Shown one piece after another: positions 9,934 to 18,675 of a DNA stretch of 36,665 nt (position 1 is the stretch's first letter; the number at the start of each line of letters is the position of its first letter). Made by a program: the position numbers and the translations under genes. This DNA comes from Bacteroidales bacterium. Lineage in GTDB: Bacteria > Bacteroidota > Bacteroidia > Bacteroidales > UBA932. The stretch is taken from contig JAFSJK010000004.1 of assembly GCA_017439305.1 (NCBI GenBank), forward strand, positions 1 to 36,665. Reading direction: 5' to 3'. The notes beneath the pieces are model-generated. The model was not told the DNA's origin. It did not search any database and was given only the letters and a program-made list of their open reading frames with translations.

Positions 9934-12084
9934 TCAGATTACCGTAAACCCGACTGATACCGAATGACCGTCACCGTCCACCACGGTGACGGCGTGTTTT
10001 CCGGGGGCGGGACTCAGTTTCATCTGATGGATGAGGCGGGTCTCGCCCAGATACTCATTGTCCAGATGCCAGTAGAGCGTGGCATCCGGATCCCGGTGGA
10101 CCACTTGGAAAACGGCGCCTCCGATACTGCCGTCCAGCTGGCGCGGAAGGGAGAGGACACTGCCGGACTCGGGGTACAGGAATTCCATCCGGGATTCGTT
10201 TCGCTCAGGTTTACTTACTTGATATTCAGGATGATAGGCCTTATAATACCATTCCATGGCAGGGGGGAGGCGGAAGACCCCGTCCTGGTGATAGGGGCAG
10301 ACCGCGCTTTCCGCGGCCCGTTCCGGAAGCCGGATGCTCTCGGAGTCGGGACAGCCGGGACTCCGGAGCATGCCCGATGCCGGACAGACCTCCAGGAAGA
10401 CGCCTCCTTCGAGCGGCTCATCGAACCAGTCGGCAGAGGGAGGCAGCAGGTTCAGCAGGTCGAACAGGACAGGTCCGGCCGTTGCGGCGCCGGTCATGCC
10501 GGCAACCCCGTGCCCGTCGGCGTTTCCGCACCAGACGCCTACCGCGTAGTCGGGCGTCACGCCCACAGCCCAGGCGTCACGGGATCCGTAGCTGGTCCCC
10601 GTCTTCCAGGCGGCTTTCCGGACGGAACGGATGAGTCTCCAGTCCATTTCGTCCGGCCGGTTGACCTCTTTCAGGGCTTCGAAGGTGTACCAGAGGGCAA
10701 TCCGGTCCCGGAACGGGGTCGTGGCCGGCAGTCCTTCGTAACTGCGGGCCATCCCTGCATAGGCCCGGGTGATGTCCTGCAGCGTTCCTTCGCCGCCGCC
10801 GAGAATCAGGGACAGGCCATAGTAGGAGGCATCCCTGTTCAAAGTGGACAATCCGGCCTCCTGCAGCACTTCCAGGAACCGTGGCGCCCCGAAAGCGCGG
10901 AGAAGATGGACGGCGGGAACGTTGAGTGACCGGGCCAGGGCCTCGGCTGCAGGAACGGCCCCATGGAACTGAAGGTCGTAGTTCTGTGGCGTGAAGCCAT
11001 TGAGATTCACGGGGGTATCTTGCAGCAGGGTCCGGGGCAGGATGGTTCCGTCTTGGAGCGCAGCGCAATAAAGGAAGGGTTTCAGGATGCTTCCTGTGCT
11101 GCGGGGAGACGTGGCGATATCCACTTCAGAACCATGTCTGGCCCGAAGCGGAGAGGCATTGCCCACATAGGCGATCGTTTCACCGCTCCGGATATCCAGG
11201 ATGATGGCGGAAAGGTCGGCGATCCCGCTCAGGGCGAGTTCGTCCGACCAGCGCGTCGTCGCATCCTCAACCTGCCGCTGGAGCGGAAGGCGGATCTCCG
11301 TCCGGGTCTCTACGCCATGCGGCTGTCGTTCGACCAGTTGTCTCGCATAGTTCGGCAAGGGATAGGGAGCTTCCGGAAGGGGCTCAGCCAAAGCGTTTTC
11401 CAGCGTGGATGCATCGATGAAGCCGCGCTTGTGCAGCCGCTCCAGCAGCCGGTTCCGTTTTTCCAGGAGTTGTTCCCTTCCTTTCCCGGGGTGGATGGAA
11501 GCCGGCGCGTTGGGCAGGACGGCAAGGGTGGCGGATTCCGCCCAGGACAGTTCTCCGGCCGGTCGGCCGAAATAGCGCCAGGCAGCGGCCTCCAGGCCCA
11601 CGACATTTCCTCCGAACGGGGCATGGGACGCATACAAGGCCAGGATTTCTTTCTTGGAATGCCGAAATTCCAGCCGGGTTGCCAGGACGGCCTCGACCAT
11701 TTTCTGCCCAAGCGTCCGTTCCTTTCCCCGGGACAGGCGGATCACCTGCATCGTGAGGGTACTGCCGCCGCTGACCACATGTCCGGCCCTGAGGTTGCTG
11801 ACGACCGCCCGGCCGAGCGCAGCCGGATCGACACCCGGATGCCAGCGGAAATGCCGGTCCTCGAACTGGATCAAGGCCGTGGCGCAACGATAGGGAACGG
11901 TGTCGCACGGAGGGAAGCGCCACTGCCCGTCATCGGCGATGCGGGCGCCCAGCAGTTCGCCGTTCCGGTCCGTGACGACGGTGGCGTAGGATACACCTTT
12001 GAAAAGGTCCCTCGGCAGGCAGCATAGCCAGCCTGCCAGAAGGACCTCGAAAATCAGGAGAAGTACTGCCTTCCGCCGGCTCAT
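9934..12084 (-). CDS. pbpC: Penicillin-binding protein 1C (glycosyltransferase/transpeptidase)
   Basis: A 716-residue bifunctional peptidoglycan synthase anchored by one N-terminal membrane segment (VLLLIFEVLLAGWLCCL). The glycosyltransferase domain (about 55-235) has FEDRHFRWHPGVD with catalytic Glu75, GGSTLTMQVIRL and RHSKKEILALY. The transpeptidase domain (about 290-560) has the acylated Ser332 in TGSILKPF, an SLN motif in ARSLNVPAV, and KTGTSYG. A C-terminal Ig-like BiPBP_C domain follows (about 640-716). The set and length fit PbpC. Its ATG overlaps the stop of the upstream A2M gene by 4 bp (ATGA), the same pairing as yfhM-pbpC in E. coli, where the A2M is thought to guard or assist cell-wall repair. 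Confidence 0.95.
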   Translation of the reverse strand: MSRRKAVLLLIFEVLLAGWLCCLPRDLFKGVSYATVVTDRNGELLGARIADDGQWRFPPCDTVPYRCATALIQFEDRHFRWHPGVDPAALGRAVVSNLRAGHVVSGGSTLTMQVIRLSRGKERTLGQKMVEAVLATRLEFRHSKKEILALYASHAPFGGNVVGLEAAAWRYFGRPAGELSWAESATLAVLPNAPASIHPGKGREQLLEKRNRLLERLHKRGFIDASTLENALAEPLPEAPYPLPNYARQLVERQPHGVETRTEIRLPLQRQVEDATTRWSDELALSGIADLSAIILDIRSGETIAYVGNASPLRARHGSEVDIATSPRSTGSILKPFLYCAALQDGTILPRTLLQDTPVNLNGFTPQNYDLQFHGAVPAAEALARSLNVPAVHLLRAFGAPRFLEVLQEAGLSTLNRDASYYGLSLILGGGEGTLQDITRAYAGMARSYEGLPATTPFRDRIALWYTFEALKEVNRPDEMDWRLIRSVRKAAWKTGTSYGSRDAWAVGVTPDYAVGVWCGNADGHGVAGMTGAATAGPVLFDLLNLLPPSADWFDEPLEGGVFLEVCPASGMLRSPGCPDSESIRLPERAAESAVCPYHQDGVFRLPPAMEWYYKAYHPEYQVSKPERNESRMEFLYPESGSVLSLPRQLDGSIGGAVFQVVHRDPDATLYWHLDNEYLGETRLIHQMKLSPAPGKHAVTVVDGDGHSVSVGFTVI

Positions 12085-15000
12085 CGGGTGACGGCCGTCG
12101 TTCCGGATGCCGTGTTGGCGGCAACGTTCGGGCTGTACATCGCCGAGCAGGTGATGGCCGGAAGGGTATAGGTTCCCTCATAGGCGGCGCGGAGCTTCAG
12201 CGTGAAGGTCTTTGTTGCGCCATGGGGCAGGTCGAAGAACCAGTCGCAGCGGTCGTCCCGGATGTCCCGGTAGTCTTCGGAACGGTCTCCGCCGCCCCGC
12301 AGCCGGTCATTGAGGATTTCCCAACCGGACGGAATCCGCTCGCTGAGGGCGAGGGAACGATAGTCGTTCGTGGTGGGGTTCGTCACCTTCACGACGGCGG
12401 TGAATTCCTTGCCCTGCGGGATGGCGTTCGTCTTGACGGGAGTTCCGTCGGCCTGCTGATAGCTGACGGCCAGCTTGAGTCCTGACGCGGCAGCGGCGAC
12501 CGGCGTCCCGGCAGGAGCCTGACCGACAGTTGTCAACGTGGCGTACAGGATGTCTCCGGCCGTATTCTTCACTTCGACCGTTCCGGAAACCGGCTCACTG
12601 TAGACCGACTTGGCCGAAACGACTTCCTTTCCGCCCACGGTGGCCTTGATGGCCTGGGTGCCCACCTTGCCGAACAGCCGGTCCATCGCCATGGCCGCAA
12701 AAGCGGCCTCCTGGGTGGAATAGTAGCCCTTGTTGATGTTGTCAGCCACTTCAAGGGCGGCCGGGAGGGCTTGTCCCAGATTGCCGGACAGGGCCAGTAC
12801 CTGGAGGACGACGGCCTTGTCGCGGAGGCTGGAGCCGAAGGTGAAGTCGGCATAGCCGTATTCCCCGGTGGCAGTCCCGCCCTTCTGTACGATTTCCTGC
12901 GCCTGCTTGGTCTTGCCGCTGACGGCATAGGCTGCGGCGAGCATCCAGTCGGCCCGGGTGTCCAGACCGCCGGATTCCTTGAGGCGGTTCATCGCCGCCT
13001 GGGAAGGAGCACCCGCAACGGCCAGGGAATAAAGCCGGTAGCACTCGTCCAGCTGGCTGAAGGCGGCGTTGCCCGCGAAGCGATAGGCCTGGCTCAGGTT
13101 TGTCTGGAAACGTTTCCAGCGGCCCAGGACGTCGGCCTGGACCTCGAAACCGGCCGCGGAGGCCTCCGCGAGGAACTGGCCGGCCATGGAGCTGGCCCAG
13201 CTGTCGGAGACATTCCCGCCGGTCCAGTAGGAGAAGCCGCCGTCGCTCCGCTGCCGGGTATAAAGCTGATGGATCAGGCCCGGTATGAGTTCCTTGGCCT
13301 CCTTCGCATCCGCTTCGGAAAGCTGCGGAAGCAAGTGCAGGAAGACGAGTCCGCGGGCGGAGAGCTGTTCGGTGCAGGCGTACGGGTAGTTCTTCATGGT
13401 GCGGAACATACCGGCCGCATCGACGGCGGGGAATCCGGCCAGCGCGAGGGTGGAACCGGTGCCGGCGTCAAAGCTCACGGTCTTTCCGGAATCGATCTTC
13501 CTCGAGCGCACCGTGACGGTTTCGGGATTCGGGTTGACGACTTCGATATCGATGGTTTCGGAGGCCTTGCGGGAAGCACCGGCTGCCGAGACGGTCACCT
13601 TGGCGGATCCTTCGCCCTTGGTCTTGAGGGCAAAACGGACCACCGTGTCGCCGGGCTTGTCAAAGTGTGCCGTCGCCGTGGAAGGGCCGTCCACCTGGAG
13701 GGCGCCTTCGACCTTCACGGTCACCTGCGCATCCTTGACCTGGTCCTCGAGGGCGAAGACATTGACCGGAAGGACGACGTTGTCGCCGGCGCAGACCTGC
13801 CGGGGCAGGCTGGCAAGCACCATCAGCGGCGATTTCACCGCAACGGTTTTCGCCGCATTCCCATAGGCGCCGTCGTGGCCGGCGACCACCATGACGCGGA
13901 GGCTGCCGACATACATCGGAAGCTTGATTTCATGCTTGCCGCTTCCCTTGTTCAGCGTGAACGGGCCAAAGAACTGAACTACCGGGTTGAACCGGTTGTC
14001 CTTCCTGGCGGCGCGGATGTTCTCCTGGTCACCTCCCACGGAGACGGTCGGGGTGAGGCGGCCGGAATAGGCTCCGAACACCTGGTCGAACAGATCCCAG
14101 GTCTTGACTCCCAGCGCCTCCGTCCGGTACATCTCCTCCCAGGGGGCCGGCGTCTTGAAGGCCGTCAGGTCCAGGAGACCCTCATCCACGACGGCGAGGG
14201 TATAGGTCATCGGCTTGCCCGATTTCTCGGATACCTGGATGGTGAACCGCTCCTCCGGCGCTACGGAGTCGGCCACTTTGATGACCGGTTCCAGGTGCGA
14301 AGCCGGATTCTCCACGGCCAGCCGCTTCACGCCGTACAGGCGGAGAGGAAGGTCGTTCGCCGTGTTCATATAGGGCTGGACCAGGGTGATGTGCACGTAG
14401 AAGTTCGGCGCCATCTCCGGGGTGACGGTGAAGGTCCAGGGCGTATCTTTGTATGCATGCGTGGAAACCCATTCGCGGGCTATCACGCCGGAACCGTTCT
14501 CCAGGCTCACGAGCGCCTGCCCGCCCTTTGCGGCGGGAATGTACACCGTGGCCTTGTCTCCGGCCCGGTAGCTCTCCTTGTCGGCGGAGAAGGCAAGGAT
14601 AGTCTCGGCGTTCGGATTCTCCCGTCCGGAACGGCCGCGGTAGGCGGGCCAGTCGATAATGACGGACTTGCCGGAAACATGGCCGCCGGCAACGTCGCGG
14701 ACGACCACGAGATAGCGGCCCCATTCGTCCTCGGAAGCGCGCAGGGTGAAGGTGGCGTCCTGTTCGCCGGAAGTGAGGACGCCGGAGGCGACCGGCTTGG
14801 CTTCGTTCCCGTTTACGTAACCGGCCAGTTCATCGGGATTGCTTTCCCACCACCAGCTCCAGTTCAACTTGAACACGCGGAATTCCAGCTGCCGGCCGGC
14901 GAGGCGTTTGCCGGCCGCATCCACTACGGCGACGCGGACCGTGTGCTCCTTGTCGGTTTCCAGTTCGCCGTCGGAAGGGAACTTGACGCCCACATAGGCC

Positions 15001-17456
15001 GGGAACGGGGAATAGGGGACCGTCTGGGTCGAGAAGCTTTCGTCGCCGCCGCTTTCCAGGACGGACGTCACGATAAAGGCCTGGAGCAAGCCGGGAGCAT
15101 CTTTTGCGGCCGGCAGGTCAAAGGTCGTCGTGGCCGTTCCCTGGCCCGAGAGAGTGGTCTCGAACAGAGGGTGTTCGCTGGCTTCGAAAGTAGTCGCCGG
15201 GTTGCGGAAGATATAACCGTCAAATCCCTTGAAGGAAGCGGGTCCCTTGCTCAGGGTCATCGTCGCGTGCGCCTTGAGCCCGGAAGCCGGGACGCCCGTA
15301 AGCCAGGACGACGTCACTTGGGCCGTGGTCTTGGTACCGCCCTGGAGGAAGTCTCCCGGCAGATCCAGTGCCACCTTCAGGCGGTTGGGCTTGACGGTCT
15401 CGATGTGGAGGCTCTTGTGGAAGGCGGATCCGCCCACCTTGACATAGGCGTTCCACCAGCCGGTGGGATCCTCGGAAGAAGTGACGATCGGGAAGGTGTA
15501 GAATCCGTCCTGCCCGGTCGATACCATGCGCGTGTAGAACTGTCCTTCAGGTGTATAGAGCTCCAGGGCGGCCGGGTGGCCCTCCGGCAGGCGCTGCATC
15601 TTGTCGGCGAGGATCATGGTCACGTGGAGGGTGTCGCCCGGACGCCAGACGCCGCGTTCACCGTAGATGAAGCCCTTCAATCCCCGGGCAACCGCCTGTC
15701 CGCCCACATCGAACCGGCTCATGGACTTTTCCTGGCCGTCGGCGAGACGGAGGTAGCCCGTCGTCCGGCCCTTGCGGGCAAGGAGGACGAAGGGTTTGCG
15801 GGAAACCTTGATTTCGGCGAGGCCCTTTCCGTCGGTCCGGGCCGATCCGACGCGCTGGAGTTGGTAGTCATAGGCTTCCAGGTCCACCCCCGCATAGGGC
15901 TTGGCGCTCCCGATTTCGGTCACCGCCGCCCAAAGGGTGTTGCCGTCGGCATACTGGGCGAGGAGGCCCAGGTCGGAGGACAGCAGGTTCACCGAAGGGA
16001 ACCGGCTGGAAATCATATAGTAAGTCGGGGTTTCGGGATTGTCCCGGTCTTCCCATTCGTAGTAATCCCAGTCCGTGAAGTTGTCCCACCAGTAGCTCTC
16101 CTGCACGTCCCATACGGCGTTCTCCTCTTCGGAGGGTTTCCCGCTTTGGACGGGAATCATCTTCGGCGCTTCCTTTCCTCCGTACAGGGAGTATTCCTGC
16201 CGGAAGGACAGGAGGATGCGGTAGATGGCCCCCGGCTCCTGCTTGAACAGGCCGGACAGGTCGATGCTGAAGGTGTTCCATTCGTGCAGGTTCTTGGTAC
16301 CGTCTTCCGTCAGGGGGATTTGCCGGCTGTACACCAGACGTCCCGCTCGGCGGAGGTCGGAGGCCCCGCCGAGATCGTTCTCCTGCAGGAACAGGAGCAT
16401 ATTGTTTTCATAGACCTTGATGATCCGCAGGTCCACGGCCGACAGGTTCACGGCGTTGAAGGGGAGCACGAGACGGCTGTCGTCGGGCAGGATGTTCCCG
16501 TCGATGGGGATGTTTACCGCAGGCGCCGGGTCGACGGCGGGGAACTGCGTGCGGAAATCCTGCGCAAGATCCTGTCCATCAGCACTCTTTACCCCACGGT
16601 GGACAGTCAGGGTCAGGTCGCCGGGATTCCCTTCGAAATAAACCCGTGCGCAGTTGTCCCGGATGTCAACGGTCTGCCGGACGGCGCCGTCGAGTTCGAT
16701 GAGGCCTTCCCGGGAAGCGGCGGGCGAGAGCGGTTCGCTGAACCGGACCTCCACGCAGGGATTGCCGCTCCGGATAATCCGGGTGTCGACGACCTTGAAG
16801 GCGCCGGCGGCCGGGATGACGGTCTTGAGTTCCGGCTCGTTGCCGAAGCCGTTGACCTTCAGGTGGAGCTTGACGTTCCTGTCGGATTGGGAACGGGCGA
16901 TCGGTGCGGTCTCGAACCGGTACAGGTTCCCCTCGCCGGAAAGGTTGACGGCTGTCTGGGGATCCACGGTCAGGGAGATTTCCTCCATCGCGGCCGGAAC
17001 GCTCAGGCGGACGGTTCCTTCCAGGATGGCGTCATCCCGGATGGTGATGCCCTCCAGGGACAGGGAAGCCGTCTTGGGAGCGGCCTGGACGCGGAAGGGG
17101 AACTGCTGGCAGGTCTTTTCCTTGACTGGCAGTACTTTGCCCACTTCAAAAATACCCTCGTACACGGTGCCGGGCTTCCAGGAGTCGGGCACGAACTCGA
17201 CCACGGTCGGGCTCAGCCACCGTTCGGTTCCGGACAGGGCGGGCCGGAAAGAGAAGAGACCGTCGGTCTGGCGTTCCATCGGAACCGGGGTCGCCAGCTC
17301 GATGCGGAGGGCTGTCCCTTCGGAGACGACTCCTCCCGTATAGGCTTGAACATAAGCGGCAAAGGCCGGATCCGGGGTGGAATCCACCCGCTTGGGACTG
17401 CACGCTGCGAGGGCGGCAAAAAGGGCTACGAAGCCCCAAATACGGAGAGTGCGCAT
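12081..17456 (-). CDS. Alpha-2-macroglobulin lipoprotein with CTEQ thioester (YfhM-like)
   Basis: A 1791-residue lipoprotein. The ATG at 17456 gives MRTLRIWGFVALFAALAAC, a lipoprotein signal with Cys19 as the lipidated residue; an in-frame ATG 99 bp upstream is not used because the promoter lies between. MG1-MG2 modules occupy the N-terminal half, with YGERGVWRPGDTLHVTMI near 590-610. The A2M core has FFGPFTLNKGSGKHEIKLP and VGSLRVMVVAGHDGAYG. The thioester domain has YACTEQ with Cys1361 and Gln1364, followed by QRSDGGFSYW. This is the layout of bacterial protease-trapping A2Ms, which become covalently linked to attacking proteases. It is co-transcribed with pbpC and diverges from the VOC gene. 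Confidence 0.93.
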   Translation of the reverse strand: MRTLRIWGFVALFAALAACSPKRVDSTPDPAFAAYVQAYTGGVVSEGTALRIELATPVPMERQTDGLFSFRPALSGTERWLSPTVVEFVPDSWKPGTVYEGIFEVGKVLPVKEKTCQQFPFRVQAAPKTASLSLEGITIRDDAILEGTVRLSVPAAMEEISLTVDPQTAVNLSGEGNLYRFETAPIARSQSDRNVKLHLKVNGFGNEPELKTVIPAAGAFKVVDTRIIRSGNPCVEVRFSEPLSPAASREGLIELDGAVRQTVDIRDNCARVYFEGNPGDLTLTVHRGVKSADGQDLAQDFRTQFPAVDPAPAVNIPIDGNILPDDSRLVLPFNAVNLSAVDLRIIKVYENNMLLFLQENDLGGASDLRRAGRLVYSRQIPLTEDGTKNLHEWNTFSIDLSGLFKQEPGAIYRILLSFRQEYSLYGGKEAPKMIPVQSGKPSEEENAVWDVQESYWWDNFTDWDYYEWEDRDNPETPTYYMISSRFPSVNLLSSDLGLLAQYADGNTLWAAVTEIGSAKPYAGVDLEAYDYQLQRVGSARTDGKGLAEIKVSRKPFVLLARKGRTTGYLRLADGQEKSMSRFDVGGQAVARGLKGFIYGERGVWRPGDTLHVTMILADKMQRLPEGHPAALELYTPEGQFYTRMVSTGQDGFYTFPIVTSSEDPTGWWNAYVKVGGSAFHKSLHIETVKPNRLKVALDLPGDFLQGGTKTTAQVTSSWLTGVPASGLKAHATMTLSKGPASFKGFDGYIFRNPATTFEASEHPLFETTLSGQGTATTTFDLPAAKDAPGLLQAFIVTSVLESGGDESFSTQTVPYSPFPAYVGVKFPSDGELETDKEHTVRVAVVDAAGKRLAGRQLEFRVFKLNWSWWWESNPDELAGYVNGNEAKPVASGVLTSGEQDATFTLRASEDEWGRYLVVVRDVAGGHVSGKSVIIDWPAYRGRSGRENPNAETILAFSADKESYRAGDKATVYIPAAKGGQALVSLENGSGVIAREWVSTHAYKDTPWTFTVTPEMAPNFYVHITLVQPYMNTANDLPLRLYGVKRLAVENPASHLEPVIKVADSVAPEERFTIQVSEKSGKPMTYTLAVVDEGLLDLTAFKTPAPWEEMYRTEALGVKTWDLFDQVFGAYSGRLTPTVSVGGDQENIRAARKDNRFNPVVQFFGPFTLNKGSGKHEIKLPMYVGSLRVMVVAGHDGAYGNAAKTVAVKSPLMVLASLPRQVCAGDNVVLPVNVFALEDQVKDAQVTVKVEGALQVDGPSTATAHFDKPGDTVVRFALKTKGEGSAKVTVSAAGASRKASETIDIEVVNPNPETVTVRSRKIDSGKTVSFDAGTGSTLALAGFPAVDAAGMFRTMKNYPYACTEQLSARGLVFLHLLPQLSEADAKEAKELIPGLIHQLYTRQRSDGGFSYWTGGNVSDSWASSMAGQFLAEASAAGFEVQADVLGRWKRFQTNLSQAYRFAGNAAFSQLDECYRLYSLAVAGAPSQAAMNRLKESGGLDTRADWMLAAAYAVSGKTKQAQEIVQKGGTATGEYGYADFTFGSSLRDKAVVLQVLALSGNLGQALPAALEVADNINKGYYSTQEAAFAAMAMDRLFGKVGTQAIKATVGGKEVVSAKSVYSEPVSGTVEVKNTAGDILYATLTTVGQAPAGTPVAAAASGLKLAVSYQQADGTPVKTNAIPQGKEFTAVVKVTNPTTNDYRSLALSERIPSGWEILNDRLRGGGDRSEDYRDIRDDRCDWFFDLPHGATKTFTLKLRAAYEGTYTLPAITCSAMYSPNVAANTASGTTAVTR

Positions 17457-17481
17457 GGGGATGATGCTTTTTCTATTGTTA

Positions 17482-17489
17482 CAAAGATA
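17482..17489 (-). promoter_or_regulatory. Candidate -7 box for the A2M-pbpC operon
   Basis: TATCTTTG on the minus strand matches the Bacteroidota -7 consensus TAnnTTTG, 25 bp before the A2M ATG. No TTTG is visible at the expected -33 spacing. Confidence 0.5.
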
Positions 17490-17544
17490 TGAAAAATATG
17501 GGTATCCTGTCCGGTATGGGTGCCGTAGTTTGGACAAAATATTG

Positions 17545-17552
17545 TAAATTTG
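17545..17552 (+). promoter_or_regulatory. Candidate -7 box for the sulfonolipid/Hdr operon
   Basis: TAAATTTG matches the Bacteroidota -7 consensus, 23 bp before the ATG of the first gene. A TTTG at 17529-17532 is too close (12 nt) for a normal -33 element. No other promoter-like site was found inside the run of genes up to 28577, so this may drive all eleven. Confidence 0.5.
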
Positions 17553-17575
17553 CATGTTTGAAATGAAGATTCATC

Positions 17576-18661
17576 ATGGCGGAAAAGTGCGGATTCAATA
17601 TCTCCGGCATCCAGCAGGTGGGCGTCGGAACGGAAAACTTCAGGAAATCCTGGAACTGGTTCATCGAGATGTTCGGTACGGACATCCGGATTCTGGAAGA
17701 TGACACGGTGGCGGAGCGCATGCTCCCCTACACGGGCGGACAGCCGCAGAAACGGCACGCCTGCATCGCCGTGAACCTGCAGGGGGGCGGTGGTTTCGAG
17801 ATCTGGCAGTATTCGGAAAGGAAACCGCAGCCGGTGGGTTTCGAAGTAGCTGTCGGCGACCTGGGCGTTTTCGCCGCCAAGGTCAACTGCCGCGACGTGG
17901 CCGCCTGCCAGAAGGCCCTTTCCGCCAAGTGGGAAGCGGTAAGTGCCCCGTCCGCTCTTCCGGACGGGACGCCTTGTTTCTACGTGAAGGACCTGTACGG
18001 CAACTGTTTCCAGCTGGTACAGACGGATTTCCTGTACATCGACGAAGGAAAACTGACCGGCGGGATGGCCGGCACCGTCGTCGGGGTGACAGATATGGAG
18101 AAATCCATCGCCTTCTACCGGGAGATCCTGGGATATGATACCGTGAAATACGATGAAACAGGGGTGTTCGGCGACTGGTCCGTCCTCCCCGGTGCCGATG
18201 GAAAATACCGCCGGGTGCTCCTGGCCCCGTCGAAACCCCGTTCTGGCGCCTTCTCCGGACTGATGGGACCGGACTGCATCGAACTGGTGCAGGCTTTGGA
18301 CCGCACTCCCCGGAAGATCTACGAAGGGCGCTACTGGGGTGATCCCGGCTTCATCCAAATCTGCTATGACGTCACCGGGATGCGGGAACTGGAGAAGTTC
18401 TGCGCGGAAAAGGGCCATCCCTTCACCGTGGACAGCTGCCCGGGCGGCATCACCTTCGACATGGGCGACGCTTCCGGCCACTTCACTTACATCGAGGACC
18501 CGGACGGTACGCTCATCGAATTCGTCGAGACCCACAAGGTGCCGGTCGTGAAGAAACTGGGCTGGTACATCGACATGAAGAAACGCGACCCGCGGAAGCC
18601 CCTCCCGAAGTTCCTCTTCCGGATGATGGGACTTGTTTCCCGTGAAAAGATAAAACTTTAA
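17576..18661 (+). CDS. Double VOC (glyoxalase-fold) domain protein, unknown function
   Basis: A 361-residue cytoplasmic protein with two vicinal-oxygen-chelate modules. Module 1 spans about residues 7-150 (ISGIQQVGVGTENFRKSWNWF to DLYGNCFQLVQTD); module 2 spans about 160-325 (GTVVGVTDMEKSIAFYREILGYD to DPDGTLIEFVETH). In typical VOC enzymes a His near the start of the module and a Glu at its end bind the metal; here the starts read QQVGVGT and GTVVGVT, so the usual His is missing and a metal enzyme role is uncertain. A basic tail (about 330-361) follows. It heads the operon, 14 bp before the alpha-oxoamine synthase, so it may bind or modify an intermediate of that pathway; this is inference. 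Confidence 0.75.
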   Translation: MAEKCGFNISGIQQVGVGTENFRKSWNWFIEMFGTDIRILEDDTVAERMLPYTGGQPQKRHACIAVNLQGGGGFEIWQYSERKPQPVGFEVAVGDLGVFAAKVNCRDVAACQKALSAKWEAVSAPSALPDGTPCFYVKDLYGNCFQLVQTDFLYIDEGKLTGGMAGTVVGVTDMEKSIAFYREILGYDTVKYDETGVFGDWSVLPGADGKYRRVLLAPSKPRSGAFSGLMGPDCIELVQALDRTPRKIYEGRYWGDPGFIQICYDVTGMRELEKFCAEKGHPFTVDSCPGGITFDMGDASGHFTYIEDPDGTLIEFVETHKVPVVKKLGWYIDMKKRDPRKPLPKFLFRMMGLVSREKIKL

Positions 18662-18675
18662 ACCACATCATTGAT

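Noticed and set aside
12771-17492. Open frame of over 1500 codons on the plus strand opposite the second A2M gene
   Set aside because: Shadow of the A2M-pbpC operon; low-complexity Gly/Arg/Asp-rich product, no start signals.
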